From contig NC_088314.1 in the NCBI RefSeq assembly GCF_910592395.1, forward strand, positions 12,278,001 through 12,342,000: 64,000 bases of DNA, read 5' to 3'. How positions within the stretch are numbered: the stretch's first letter is position 1; every line of letters starts with the position of its first letter. Of the stretch, positions 1 to 11,802 are shown one piece after another. The translations under genes were made by a program, and so were the position numbers. Source of the stretch: Lineus longissimus. Taxonomy: Eukaryota; Nemertea; Pilidiophora; Heteronemertea; Lineidae. The notes beneath the pieces were generated by a model. That model did no database searches, was not told where the DNA came from, and worked only from the letters and a program-made list of their open reading frames with translations.

Positions 1-576
1 GTGGTGGTTAGATGTACTCATGATATCAAATTGGTGGCAATCGGGCAAGAAGTTAAGGAATAATCACATTTTTAAGGTTTTTGGATTTTGCCCCCTGGCG
101 GTCAAGTGGTGAATCATATTGGACCGAACTTCGGTCCCTAAGATCACCTGACTAAGGGGTACATGTGTGCCAAATTTGGGATCAATAGTCATTGCAGTTT
201 AGAAATGTGCCATAGTTAGATCCTAACGGCCAATTTACTCCATTTGACCTCTGTGACCTTGAAAAGTACGTCAAATCAAAAACCCGTCCGTTGATATGTG
301 ATGTATCCTTGCTAGGAGTACCTACCATGAAATTTTTATAGAAAACGAATCATTAATAAGAGACATATCACACTTTTTATGTTTTCAGTTTTGGCCCCTG
401 GTGGCCAAATCAGGAATCAGACCGGACTGAAATTCAGTCACCTAGATGACATCACATGGGGAAACATGTGTACAAAGTTTCAAGTCAATAGCTCCAGTAG
501 TTACGAAACGTGCCTTGCCAACGGACGACGGACGCCACGCCAAAGCAAAAGCTCACCTCTCAGAGAGGTGAGCTAA
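1..576 (+). repeat. Family A tandem-core repeat, 3' portion
   Basis: Two diverged monomers of the most abundant repeat in the window, entering from the left edge. Diagnostic phrases are GACCTCTGTGACCTTGAAAA, GGTCAAATCAAAAACCCG, GATGTATCCTTGCTAGGAGT and TTTTGGCCCCTGGTGGCCAA. The copy ends in GGACGACGGACGCCACG, then a perfect 10 bp stem (551-560 with 564-573, loop CAG) and TAAAAA. Small open frames here are fragments of the repeat, not genes. The layout resembles HINE/pearl-type non-autonomous elements (inference). Confidence 0.85.
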
Positions 577-828
577 AAAGTTACAAATGGTGATATCCTG
601 GCAAGCAGGCAATTACAGAATGTACATAAATGATTGTAATCAAAAAATAATAAAAGGAAGATACATAATATCTGGATACATAATATGGAGGGTTTTTTTG
701 TCACAGTCCAAATTACAATGTTTATATGCATGATAATTTTATCTCTCATGGGATAAAACTTATGTGATGATCCCTATATACATGTACATGAACATAATAA
801 AGGATGCATGAATTAACTTAGAATGTAG

Positions 829-1088
829 TATGATTATGAACTCATTCATACGCATGCATAACCAGGTACAAAATCTAGACATTTGTAATTGTTTATACTA
901 ACATATTATTCACGTAGGTAACTTATGATAAGAAGTATAAACAATTACAGATGTCTTGATTTTGTACCTGGTTACGCTTGCTAACATAATATTCATGTAG
1001 GTAACTTATGATAAGAAGTATAAACAATTACAACTGTCTTGATTTTGTATCTGGTTACGCATGCGTATGAAGGAGTTCATAATCATAC
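829..1088. repeat. Palindromic element with internal duplication
   Basis: About 70 bp at the left end (TATGATTATGAACTCATTCA onwards) recurs as its reverse complement ending at 1088. The inner part of the right arm (TATAAACAATTACA through GTACCTGGTTACGC) is present twice, about 100 bp apart, so one arm is duplicated. No coding capacity is seen. It is probably a small inverted-repeat (MITE-like) element; no target duplication was identified. Confidence 0.7.
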
Positions 1089-2042
1089 ATGTATGCGTTC
1101 TTATTCATACGCATGTGAAATTGGATACATAATATCGATTTTTTAAACATTACGATCCTTAGACAATGTTACAAGAGTACTGAAAATGAACATTCATGTA
1201 ACTTGGTATGCGATGAAATCAGTATGAGAATTATTCATGATAATAAAAGGTTGAACAAAAGACACCCTGTATCTGACCAAGTGGGTCTTAAACTTTAGTA
1301 CAATTCTGTCAACATTGTAGGTTACTGCTTCTATAGTTTCTAAATTTAAGATGAATTCTGTTGTAACATCATTAGTTATGACTAGTCCCTCTTTCAGCAA
1401 AAATTCGACAATGATCTGGTCTAGACCTGCGACAGAGATTCTTTCATTTTCCTCTGCCATTAAGAGCAATTTTGCCCGAATGTTTTGAGTTAACATTTTG
1501 GTTAATTGTAACCCTCCATCACAAAACCAGTCGGATGTCGCTAGACCCGATTTTTAAATATAGTGTATAAACTATACATGTAAAAATATCTACATATTTT
1601 TTCTTGCAATTTATGACAGAAATATATCTATACTATCGCGTCCTAAAGCATTTTTTAAACATTTCGTGGGGGAAAACCTTTAAATCTTACTTTTAGTGAG
1701 AGGATGTATCCAGAACCTTGGTGATAATTGCCAAAAACAAAGGAATTATGCGCCTGAAACTTCACACTTTCCCAAGTCGCAAGCTGGGAAAACCCCGACA
1801 ATATGCATATCAAATTGAAGCTTGGAATTCTCCTTTCTATTATTTGAAGCAACATTCTACGTCATTCCCATCCTGGCCAATGAAATAAGCTGAAACAAAC
1901 TCCTTTAGTCACAAACAAGTTTATGCAAATTCATCGTGTCGCCCCCACATGATGCGTAACAGCACTTCTCATTGGCCACTGACTCATCGCGCAAGCCCAG
2001 TGCGGCATTTCCTGTCTAGGCTTTGGACGAAACACATGAAAC
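1089..2042. other. Intergenic, one weak minus-strand open frame
   Basis: AT-rich sequence. The only notable item is a 100-residue minus-strand frame at 1194-1496 (begins MLTQNIRAKLLLMAEENERI). Its composition is protein-like, but I recognise no family and see no splice context. It may be chance or an unknown small gene. Confidence 0.4.
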
Positions 2043-3123
2043 ATGGCGAGCGAAATTGCGAAGTTGATCAACTTTAACTCGAAAGATAGTGCAGCTTCAG
2101 GCGAATTAGTTACTGATTTCTTCGGAAAAGATTGGCAAGATGATGCAGAACCGCTGTGTGTTGGGGACAATTACGATTTTTTCGGAATCTGAGGATGAAT
2201 TCGACCCTTAACTCACGGGTATCGAGTCGGTCCTGAAAAACGACGCCATTGAGGAGTTTACCGATAACACTGCCGACAACTTTGATCAAGAGGAATGGAA
2301 AAAGGCGACTAAATTTAGGTAAGCCCCATTTCTAGGCTCTCTTGGCTTTACTATCGAGCTGTAAACACTGCAGAATGTTTGTTTTAGTGTGTAACAACTT
2401 TGCAATAAACAAGGAAACTGACCTGACCAGTCAGTCATTGTTTACAAAACTCAGCATGTGAAGCCTGCCAATGCATGTAGGGGCCTGCATGCATGTAGGC
2501 CTAGGTCTATCTGAAATGACTGCCAATGGCTACTAACATAAATGCCAGGTTACAGACTGCTGCCGCAGGCACGCGTTAAGTACAGGGCCTACCGGTGTCT
2601 GGTGTTGAGATGGCTATAGAAATGTATTCTTTTTTTTTCCAGCTGCACTTGTCAACATGGTCCCGATAACCAGCCGTGCTACAAACAGTTTGTGCCAGAA
2701 GATATGATTCGCCACAGGCTAGCGATGAAGGAGATGACGCCACGTGACCAGATGCTAATCCTTCTGGGGAAGATCTCCTGCAATATCAATGTATCGGAGA
2801 TGACTGTGGCAAGCAGACGGAGAGAGCAGACAGTTCGAAAACAACAAAGGATGTTCTATTGGCTAGAGGCAAAAGCTATTTGTCGTAAGACCTCCAAATT
2901 TCTGCACAGGTGAGCTGCCATTCTCTTAACTTCAAGAAAGTTTTAATGATGTTTATTTTCAGGAATGGGGAATGACGTTCATCAAGAATTTTAATTCCAT
3001 GACACGTTTTACCACTTTTCCCATGATTTATTTCTGTTCTGTTACTTTCAGCATCAGCCAAGATTGCCTTACTCATCTGATAAAGCACTATAAGGAAAAT
3101 GGTTTGCACCCTATGAAGAAATG

Positions 3124-3560
3124 AAATGGCAAAGGGCCATTGTGCTCACCATATAGATATTTTATTTGGTGGTTAGGAATTCATAGTTCATAGCCATTGC
3201 TCTTACCCAGCCATAGTTACACTCAAATGGTCAATTAACACCATTTGACCTCTGTGACCTTGAAAATAAGGTCAAATCAAAAACCCGTAGGATATGTGAT
3301 GTATCCTTGCTAGGAGTAGGCCTACCAACCATTGAGATTTTATCAAAAACAAATCACTAATAAGCAATATATTGCACTTTTCACCTTTTTTAGTTTTGGC
3401 CCCCTTGTGGCCAACTTGAGAATAAGATCAGACCAAAATTCGGTGTCAGCAGTTATATGACGCAGGGAGACATCTTTACCAAATTTCAAGTTCATAGCTT
3501 TAGCGGTTAAGAAGCATGCCATAGTTACACTCAAAAGGCCAATTCGGGATAATTTTTTAA
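3124..3560 (+). repeat. Family A element, 5' end and monomers
   Basis: Starts with the family-A 5' signature (AAATGGCAAAGGGCCATTGTGCTCACC) immediately after the last codons of exon 3 of the copy-1 pseudogene. About 1.5 monomers follow, up to about 3560. No 3' hairpin is seen, so it is truncated. Confidence 0.8.
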
Positions 3561-4085
3561 AAACAGTAAGATAAAGGGCCTTTTATAATCAGCCACCCGT
3601 CCTTTTCACATGAAGTATTCTAAAATGCGACGTGAAGATTATTAGGATTCGAACCGTGGTCCGGTGTATGATTCTGGCGGTTTGTCCATGAGGCGTATTC
3701 TAAACAAGAGGCCCAAGGGCCTGGCGCTCAGCTGACATTTTGTCCACACCAGATATTGTACCAGTATGATACAAGATGGTGGATAAACTATACATGAGTG
3801 CAACGTGCCAAAAAACAACCCCATCAGAGGCATTTGGATGTGAAAGAAACGTGATCATAAGGTTTATTGCACTACTATGTAGCTACTATGTAGCTAAAAC
3901 ATTGCTTTTAAGTTGCTAAATCTCCTACAATATCTATTCATCTTAAAGGCCAAGATCTCAAACAGCCGAAAACTCTGATTTGCTCAATTGTCATTGGATG
4001 GAATGTCATGATCAATAGTCATAAAGTAGACAGAATGTTGCACCTGTAAAAAGAAATTCAAATTCGTATAAACTAACTAGAAATA
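3561..4085. other. Repeat debris with family-D 5' signature
   Basis: Holds the 5' signature of family D at about 3703-3733 (AGGCCCAAGGGCCT then GGCGCTCAGCTGA) without a matching 3' end. A B-box-like GGATTCGAACC at 3647-3657 reads as GGTTCGAATCC on the minus strand. Nothing coding is seen. Confidence 0.5.
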
Positions 4086-4090
4086 TATAA

Positions 4091-6170
4091 CGCAATTGGG
4101 GCAAATTGCGAATGTATGCCCCCGCTCTGGTGTGTTCGGTGTGTTAATATGTTCATTGCGCACGTTATTTAGCCTATAAATATGAAATTGTGGCTATAAG
4201 CGCACCTCGAATATAAGCGCAGTGCGCTTATAAGCGCATAAATACGATAATATCTTCTCTGTGGCGGTTTATGAAATTTTGTGGAGGCTCTCAAATAACA
4301 TCCACAATAATATGGCTGTTGACTGGGCTAGTTGGTCTGACAATAGACATGCACGTGAACAGCAGAGGTTGGTTTTCCCATTTACTCACTACAGAGGTGA
4401 AGCGTGGTCTATACTATTTTCGCCGTTGTCATCTCCTTGATCTTTTAAGTTTTTGCCGTTTCCAAGGCGATTGCCTGCTAGCAATTTACACAGAAGATCA
4501 GTGGGCAAGGTGTTGACCCTGTTACTGGAACAGCATCAATTATGTGATCGCCTGGAATCAGTCACAGAATATCTGGTACTCAGGAAGTTAAAGACTAGTC
4601 ACTGCCGGGTAGCTAGTGCAATCTGCTAGAATCAGTCACAGAATATCCATTGCTTACATGCTAATGAATAACAACTGTCAGGCTATTTATCCCTTCTCCT
4701 GGTGTCAGTCACAGAATATCCAATGCTCGGATATCAATGAATAGGAATTGCGTGTAGACATGCGTGGCTATTTATCTCATCTCTTATCTCATCTCATCTC
4801 AGCAAAAATCTAAGATGGCGGCTGGAGGCCATTTTGGATTCTGGAATGCGCCCAAAATCGATAGAGAAACTCCCCTACTGAAAACCATTACACCACAAAA
4901 GTTTGAAGTGTGTCAAACCTCTAGTTCTTCAGTTAACAATCGGAATACCAAAATCTAAGTTGGCTGCTGGCAGCCATATTGGATTTTGGAACACGCCCAA
5001 AATTGATAGAGAGCATCCCCTGAATGACCATTGCACCACAAAAGTTTGAAGTGTGTCAAACCTCTAGTTCTTCAGTTAACAATCGGAATACCAAAATCTA
5101 AGTTGACTGCTGGCAGCCATATTGAATTTTGGGTCAGGCCCAAAATCGACAGGGAACCTCCCCTACACAACCTCATCACACCACATAAGTTTCAGGTCTG
5201 TCACTCACTTGGTTCTTGAGTTACAGGTCGGAATGCGAAAAACCAAGTCGGGCCTGGCAGCCATCTTGGATTTCAGATCGGGCCCAAAATGGATAGGGAA
5301 CCTCCCCTACACTAGGTAATAACACCACATAAGTTTCAGGTCTGTCACTCACTCGGTTTTTAATTAACGGGGCGGAATACAAATCACCAAGTCGGGGACC
5401 TGGTGGCCATCTTTGATTTCGGGTCTGGCCCAAAATCGATAGGGAACCTCCCCTACCATAGACCATTACGCCACAAAAGTTTGAAGACTGTTGGACCTCC
5501 GGTTCTCCAGTTAACGAGCGGAATGCGAAAATCTAAGATGGTGGCTGGCGGCCATCTTTGATTTCAGGTCGGGCCCAAAATCGATAGGGAACCTCCCCTA
5601 CCATAGACCATTACGCCACAAAAGTTTGAAGACTGTTGGACCTCCGGTTCTCCAGTTAACGAGCGGAATGCGAAAATCTAAGATGGTGGCTGGCGGCCAT
5701 CTTTGATTTCAGGTCGGGCCCAAAATCGATAGGGAACCTCCCCTACCATAGACCATTAGCCACAAAAGTTTGAAGACTGTTGGACCTCTGGTTCTCCAGT
5801 TAACGAGCGGAATGCGAAAATCTAAGATGGTGGCTGGCGGCCATCTTTGATTTCGGGTCGGGCCCAAAATCGATAGGGAACCTCCCCTACCATAGACCAT
5901 CACACCACAAAAGTTTGAAGACTGTTGGACAACTGGTTCTCTAGTAAACGAGCAGAATGCGAAAATCTAAGATGGCGGCTGGCGGCCATATTGGATTTTG
6001 GAACGCGACAAAAAACAATAGGGACCCTTTGACACACTAGGCCTACACCCCCTAAAAATTTCAAGTCAGCCGAGCAAGGGGTTCTTGAGTTATAGTCTGG
6101 AATTCAGTGCGGCGGACGCGGCCGGAAACCACCTGAGAACATAATGCCCCCACTTTAGCGGGGGCATAAT
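4091..6170 (+). mobile_element. Family C tandem-core element (HINE/pearl-like)
   Basis: The 5' end is a palindrome (CGCAATTGGGGCAAATTGCG, 4091-4110) followed by the tag ATGCCCCCGCT (4116-4126). The core is about nine head-to-tail copies of a 143-145 bp monomer (about 4800-6100) marked by CTAAGATGG, GGCCATCTTTGATTT, CCCAAAATCGATAGGGAAC and CAAAAGTTTGAAG. The 3' end is GCGGACGCGGCCGG, then a hairpin (ATGCCCCC 6144-6151 with GGGGGCAT 6160-6167). The right arm AGCGGGGGCAT (6157-6167) is the exact reverse complement of the 5' tag. No protein is encoded. Structure matches HINE (Helentron-associated) and bivalve 'pearl' elements in outline; assignment to Helentrons is inference. Confidence 0.7.
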
Positions 6171-7640
6171 TAGATTACTGGTGAGTCATTGTTTGTGAAA
6201 TTTTCAGACTTTACCTATTGCATTGTAATCGTCATCATATCCAAAGGATCCAAGATAATGACGAGAAAGTGCCAATTCAGCAGCATGTACAATCACCTGC
6301 CTTTGTTTAATACAATAACCACCTGCTACAGCCTGCATTGCTTGAAGAGGTTAATGATAGCCAGAACAAGGCATCTAAGGCATTTTCAACTTTTTTATAC
6401 AAAAGTCATTCATGAAGTATTGCCACACAGAAGGATGATGCATGATGATGATGTAGCCTATAGCACAAGGTCCACCGGATACAATCTGTGCTCTTCCAGA
6501 AAAAAATCTGGAGAAACATCCATGGAACTGATCCCAAGGAGACACTTCCCCAAGTACAGTATCAATACAAATCAGCCTATAAAATGATTGGTTTAGAATG
6601 ATACCAAAAGCAAATTGGAGAGAAGTTTCACAGACTGAACCTTAAGTCTATTAGCCTTCTGTGCCTACCATGGCGATAAACCAAGGAAAGTCTTACAGTA
6701 TGGACAAGTAGTCCTGTCAGCTCCCATTCGTTCATGAAATTAAACAAATGACCTTCAAAGTCAATCAATTATATTCATTGGATGAACATTTTTTTTGTGC
6801 TTTTCATGTACAAAGGGAGAACCTCCCGTAAACACACACACCTTTGCAAACAGAAAACTTGTCCAAAAATAGATATGTCGGAATGATGGAACTATATAGG
6901 CTATGATGAGGCAACTATATAGGCTCCCGACCATGCTGACTATGCTCAGAGGTACTAGACCAGTCAAGTCTCAAGAAGAGTTATCTCAAAGTCATACTGC
7001 CCACAGGCTTTTGAGAAGGACTAGGCCTCTCCCCTGACATCCTGGTCAGGATGGATACTCCCCTGATCAAATGTTATCACATTTTTTACACCAAATGCCC
7101 ATACACTCTAATAATGTTAATGTACGCCTTTCATAACTTCACAAATAGAATTTATATGATGATTACACGATTAATGATAAACAGGCCAAATTGTTCTTCG
7201 CCAGCCGCCCTTGCTCCAGGCTCAGGATCCTGCAGGGCTGGTTCAAAACCTGGCAGTGGCAATGGCACAGGCACAGAACAATACAAAGTTTCAATGATAA
7301 TGTTTTCAATTTCAAAGTGAATCTGGTGTTCAGCACTCAGTTGAATCGATTCAAAGTGTGAACAAAACAGAGCATAGTATTAGTAAGGGTCGGTTCATAA
7401 CATGACTCTGGCACTGGCAAGGGCAGTGGATGGCACTGACACTGGCACTTTTGTTTTTGGGCTGATATCAATGGCATCAATTTTACTGATTCTTTTCATC
7501 ACCTATGCCCATGTTTGTCAGACCAAACCTAATTTTCTCAAATATGATCCACTGAGGTTGTAATAGTAGGCCTAACACAATATGTCCAGGACTACTGGGT
7601 CATAAATTATAAAAAAGACAACCTACACCATTGTTCACTT
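6171..7640. other. No recognisable gene
   Basis: Contains short open frames (the longest is 132 residues at 6189-6587) with no family resemblance or splice support. A local GGCACTGGCA-type repeat lies around 7245-7450. Nothing else supportable is seen. Confidence 0.5.
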
Positions 7641-8283
7641 TTTGCCACCTACTGGCCAGGTTGAGAATCAAGCCGGACTGAAATTCAGTGTTAGAGGTCA
7701 CATGAACTACAGCGTAAAGTGTACTGAATTTCAAGTTAAAAGCTTTAGCCGTTAAGAAATGAGACATGGTTACACTCCTAAACGCAAATTTACGCCATTT
7801 GACCTCAGTGACCTTGAAAAGAACGCAATATCGACCTTAAATTTGTCAAAACGTACAAATGCCTAATAGGTGTCTTCATACCACATTTAAAGACTGCAAA
7901 ACAAATAATGACAAAACGTGCCACTATCGGTGAAATTTGTGAGTTTGACCTCTGTGACCTTGAGAAGTAGGTCAAATCAAAACCCATATGATATGTGATG
8001 TATCCTTGCTAGGGCTACCCACCATAAAAATTTTAGCAAAAACAAATCAGTAATAAACGATTTATCGCACTTTTTAAGTTTTTGGTTTTAGCCCCCTGGT
8101 GGCCAGGTGAAGAATCAGACCGGACCGAAATTCGCTGCCAGAGGTCATGTGACCTAGGTCATAATGTGTACAAAGTTTCAAGTTCATAGCACAAGCGGTT
8201 AAGAAACGTGCCACACAGGATACGGACGACGACGGACGGCGGACAGAGCTATCGTATAGATTCCCCCGACGGCGAGCCAAAAA
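7641..8283 (+). repeat. Family A monomers with variant 3' end
   Basis: About two monomers of family A, ending in GGACGACGACGGACGGCGGAC and then TAGATTCCCCCGACGGCGAGCCAAAAA. The terminal GAGCCAAAAA is a subfamily variant of the GAGCTAAAAA seen elsewhere. Confidence 0.8.
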
Positions 8284-9647
8284 GGAAATCCTTCAGAATC
8301 GCAAGCCTTTGACAGCATCCACGATCCTGAATCTATACCGAGCGGAGTATCTTGGCGTCGGCGGCACTGCGGCGAGTTTAGTGACTACTCTGTTCAATGT
8401 CTTATGAATAAGGTTAAGAAGATAACTGGTGTACAGGTAGACAAAGAATCAAACAAGGCAGGATTATTTGTGTTTCCATCATCAATGGCATGAGTGAGCG
8501 AGTAAAGCAGCAGGAGGAACACTTGTAGATAGTGCACCGTGAACGTTCATCGTGAACATTCTCTGTACAATAATATGATTCAGCTAGCAAAGGAGGCTTG
8601 TTCAAAAAACAATGTTACTGATTTGTCTGTGAATGCTCCCTGCAGTAGAGACATTACTATGCATTATAGCTTTGACTACGCTCAGCAAGTTCACTTACCC
8701 AGTAACCCCCTACAGCCTGGCCCAATTTATTCCTTGTTCCCAGGAAAATTGGTCTCTTTGGGGTTTGCTGTGAGGGACTTCCGCGACAAGTAAACTTTCT
8801 CATAGATGAGGCCTACCTTGTTAGCAAGGGCTCAAATGCGGTGATCTCATACTTGGACTATTTCTTCTCAAACTATGGACTTGGAGAAAAGGATGTGCAC
8901 TTGCATTGTGATAACTGTTCCGTCCAAAACAAGAATCGATACGTCATTTGGTACTTTGCCTGGAGAGTTGCAAGGGGACTGCACAGAACAGTGACTCTGA
9001 ACTTTTTGATTGCGGGCCATACCAAATTTGCACCTGCTTGGTGTTTTGGTTTGCTAAAAAAAGCATTTTGCCGTACTGAGGTCCCTGCATTAAGTGTACT
9101 GGAGGATGTGGTGAACAAGAGTGCTTCCGTCAATGTTACACAGGTCACCGGGAGAGAGGATGGATCAGGGGATGTTCCGGTATACAACTGGCATGAGTTC
9201 TTCAGCCCATCATGCAAGCCACTACCTGGAGTAAAGAAATTACAACATTTCAGGTAAATAATTTCAATACTCATTCAGGAATGTGATAATTAAAACAAGC
9301 AATTTTCAACTGTTTAATCACTTATCATGAATTTTGTGTCCTGTAAAGATGAAACAGATAGGAAACTGTTCATTTCTGCTACATGCAAGTCATGATAATG
9401 ATAGTGGCTGATGATAAGTTTCCTCCATGACTTTGAATTCTTAAGTCTGAAGCAATAGACGTGTACAAGACTGTGTGTGTAGTTCTGTTAGATTATAGAT
9501 AGTGTCATAGCTTGCTCAGACTTACCCCTTGCAGATTGCCTCCAAAAAAAAATTACCAGAATTAATAATGTTCTAGAGTTTTTTATGATTTCCACTTTTG
9601 TTTTCAGGTTTGATGCTGAATTCCCAGGCACAGTTGTCGTGTTGTGA

Positions 9648-11802
9648 CACCCCACATATTGTTTAGTTTATGTTTTTTGACACTTTGTAGTAGTATAATT
9701 GGCATAGGTGGCAGCACTGGTTGGGGTGAGAGTGAACTTGCAAGATGGAGGAGAGCTAGAACACATGGTTCAATTCAAGACGAGTTTAATTTGATGAGAA
9801 AAGTTGTTGATTTCCACCAAGAGTTAAGAGTTTGATTTATTTACACAGTCCCAACTATACATTAGGTCTCTCCGACCGGATTGAGAAGCAGTAAAAGTGA
9901 CTCTCTTCAACTTGTGAGAACTGTGTTAGTGTGTGAATTCTGTGACCATGTACTATTCCTGTACATTTTGTGTACAGTTGGCCTGTGCATTCGGCCTATG
10001 TTAGTTGTAGCATCAGTGCAGATGAAGCCAATGCATGCTGCTGCTGTCCACAAGAAGGACTCTGCATGCTGCACTTTGGATGCGGTTTTCAGAACTGAAA
10101 ACGTTGTATTGTACCTCCATCGGGTATAGAATATTCTTTGTGTGAATATTCTGAGAAGAGACATTTACAGTGAACCGTGATATCAACGTTCGTTGGACGT
10201 CGTCAGTCGGATTTGTCAAATTCGTATCATTGCTGATTGATGTGTTCCTACCAACACTGAGTTTCATCAAGATCGTCAAGTCACGGAGACGGAGAACACT
10301 ACACTGTCGAGCGTGTTTCTTAAATCGTGTTCTCAACGCCTGAGTGTCGACGAGTTTTTTCGTTTTCTCGTCCCTGAGCTGAGAACTGGTGTTCTCAGCA
10401 TTGAGCATTGTCATTCATGTGCTCAACATCCGAGTACCAACAGTGTATCCGAGTATCTTCAAGGTCATCTTGTGTGTGAGAGCGAAGCTGTTCATACTTC
10501 ATCCCATGTCCAGGGTCGTATCCCGTGCCGCATTGATGAACTGAACTTTGTTTTGGCTAAGAACTGAACTGTTTTCAAATGTGCACCTTGAGATGCAAGA
10601 ACACTTCTGAGTTAGCGAGTCATCATCCCCAAGGACTGTGATTATCCAGTTTAGTGCACTGTTGTCATGTGCATCAACTAATATAACTTTCTTTCAGCAA
10701 AAATATTTGAATTCTCTTTCAGATATTGAGTAATTTTTGAGATCTTTGCCTAGTATTTGGTATAGAAGTTGGCCTTTTACTATGGTATTACATTGTACAC
10801 TTGTTGTATGTATTGAGTTTGAGTATCTTAGTCTAGGTTTGTGTAGGCCTTTGTACTAAGTTAACATACATTTTGTGCATGTAGTTGAGTCACCACATGA
10901 GTCTGAGTTCGAGTTTGAGTATCTTGGTCAAGATTTGTGAATGCTTGTACTAAGTCACCATACATTGAGTTTGAGAACTTTGCTTATTATTGGATGACGG
11001 TAACCCTTTGATAAGTGAACACACTTCGAGTTTTTCTCCTGACTTTAAACTGACTTTAGTCTTGAGAATCTTCGCTGTAGTACAGGTTGTAATTTGACCT
11101 TACTACACGTCAACAACCACGTTGAATCGAGTTTGAGAACTTGCGCTGCAGTTTACATGTTGTAATTTGACATTGCTGCATGCCTACTACCAAGTTGAGT
11201 GAGTTTGTGCTGTAGGGTTGTAATTTGACCTTGCTGTGCAACAACCAGCATACTGAGTTGAGTTGAGAGTATCACTTGGGGTTTTGAGTGACCTTACAGT
11301 GTAGCAAGTTTACTACATCAGTGTGACTGTAAGTAAAATTTGCGTCTTTCATGAGTAGAACACAAGAGATGTTGCTACCTAGTTGTGCTTACAAGTAGGC
11401 CTTGGTAAAACTTTAAATCTAACTTTACAAGTTCAAACCACCTATTGTTAAAACTAACGGTGTTAAGCAGTGCCAATTCAACTGTGGATATTTTAGTTGC
11501 ATTTCAGGTCAACTTCTATACTGCCATTTTGTAGTGTCGCATTGCATTTTGGGTCATGTGTTCACAACTACACCTTGCCTAAAGTTCTGTTTTACAACTG
11601 TTTGATCTAAGTTTACCTGGGTCTAAAAATTTCTTGTGCTGCCCTCTATGCTGTTGGTGGTGGTACAGGGTTTCAAGAGTTCGTGTCACATTTGCACAGG
11701 CAATTTATCAAAATTGGCTTAAATTTCAAAGGGGTTTAATAATTTATTTATATCCCTCCCTCTAAGGTCTGAGTTTGAGTTGTTTGAATCAACATTGCAA
11801 AC
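9648..11802 (+). other. Putative leader/LTR region of BEL element
   Basis: Non-coding sequence upstream of the BEL/Pao gag. From about 10810 to 11300 it contains degenerate direct repeats: GAGTTTGAGTATCTT with a TTGTACTAAGT partner (two units about 100 bp apart), then GTTGTAATTTGACCTT units about 70-85 bp apart. No LTR border, primer-binding site or polypurine tract could be fixed, so the LTR assignment is inference from position. Confidence 0.35.

Larger units (their letters stand above)
2043..9647 (+). pseudogene. Broken DUF7869-like gene, copy 1
   Basis: Remains of the same gene family as the intact minus-strand gene at 15431-20586. Exon 1 runs from ATG 2043 to a GTAAGC donor near 2319; it is frameshifted at a T run (about 2174) and has an in-frame TAA shortly after. 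Exon 2 (about 2642-2909) encodes a Cys-rich CTCQHGPDNQPCYKQF segment plus a helical region and has good splice sites. Exon 3 (about 3049-3123) encodes ISQDCLTHLIKHYKENGLHP and stops exactly where a family-A repeat begins. The middle of the protein is missing, replaced by repeats from 3124 to about 8470. The C-terminal domain resumes at about 8479, has a stop in the linker (EEHL*), a frameshift near 8740, then an open stretch (8841-9254) with DNCSVQNKN and GHTKFAPAWCFGLLKKAF. A GT-AG intron follows and a short last exon ends GTVVVL*. The gene is inactive as it stands. The family name rests on recalled motifs. Confidence 0.75.

Noticed and set aside
829-1088. CRISPR-like repeat spacing
   Set aside because: The repeats are inverted arms plus one duplication in a eukaryotic genome, not regular direct repeats with spacers.
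3620-3700. Minus-strand tRNA-like GGTTCGAATCC (B box)
   Set aside because: No A box at the right distance and no cloverleaf pairing; kept only as a note.
6189-6587. 132-residue plus-strand open frame
   Set aside because: No recognisable motif and low-complexity surroundings; likely chance.
9648-11802. Exact BEL LTR borders
   Set aside because: No matching 3' LTR, polypurine tract or primer-binding site could be identified by eye, so no LTR was annotated.
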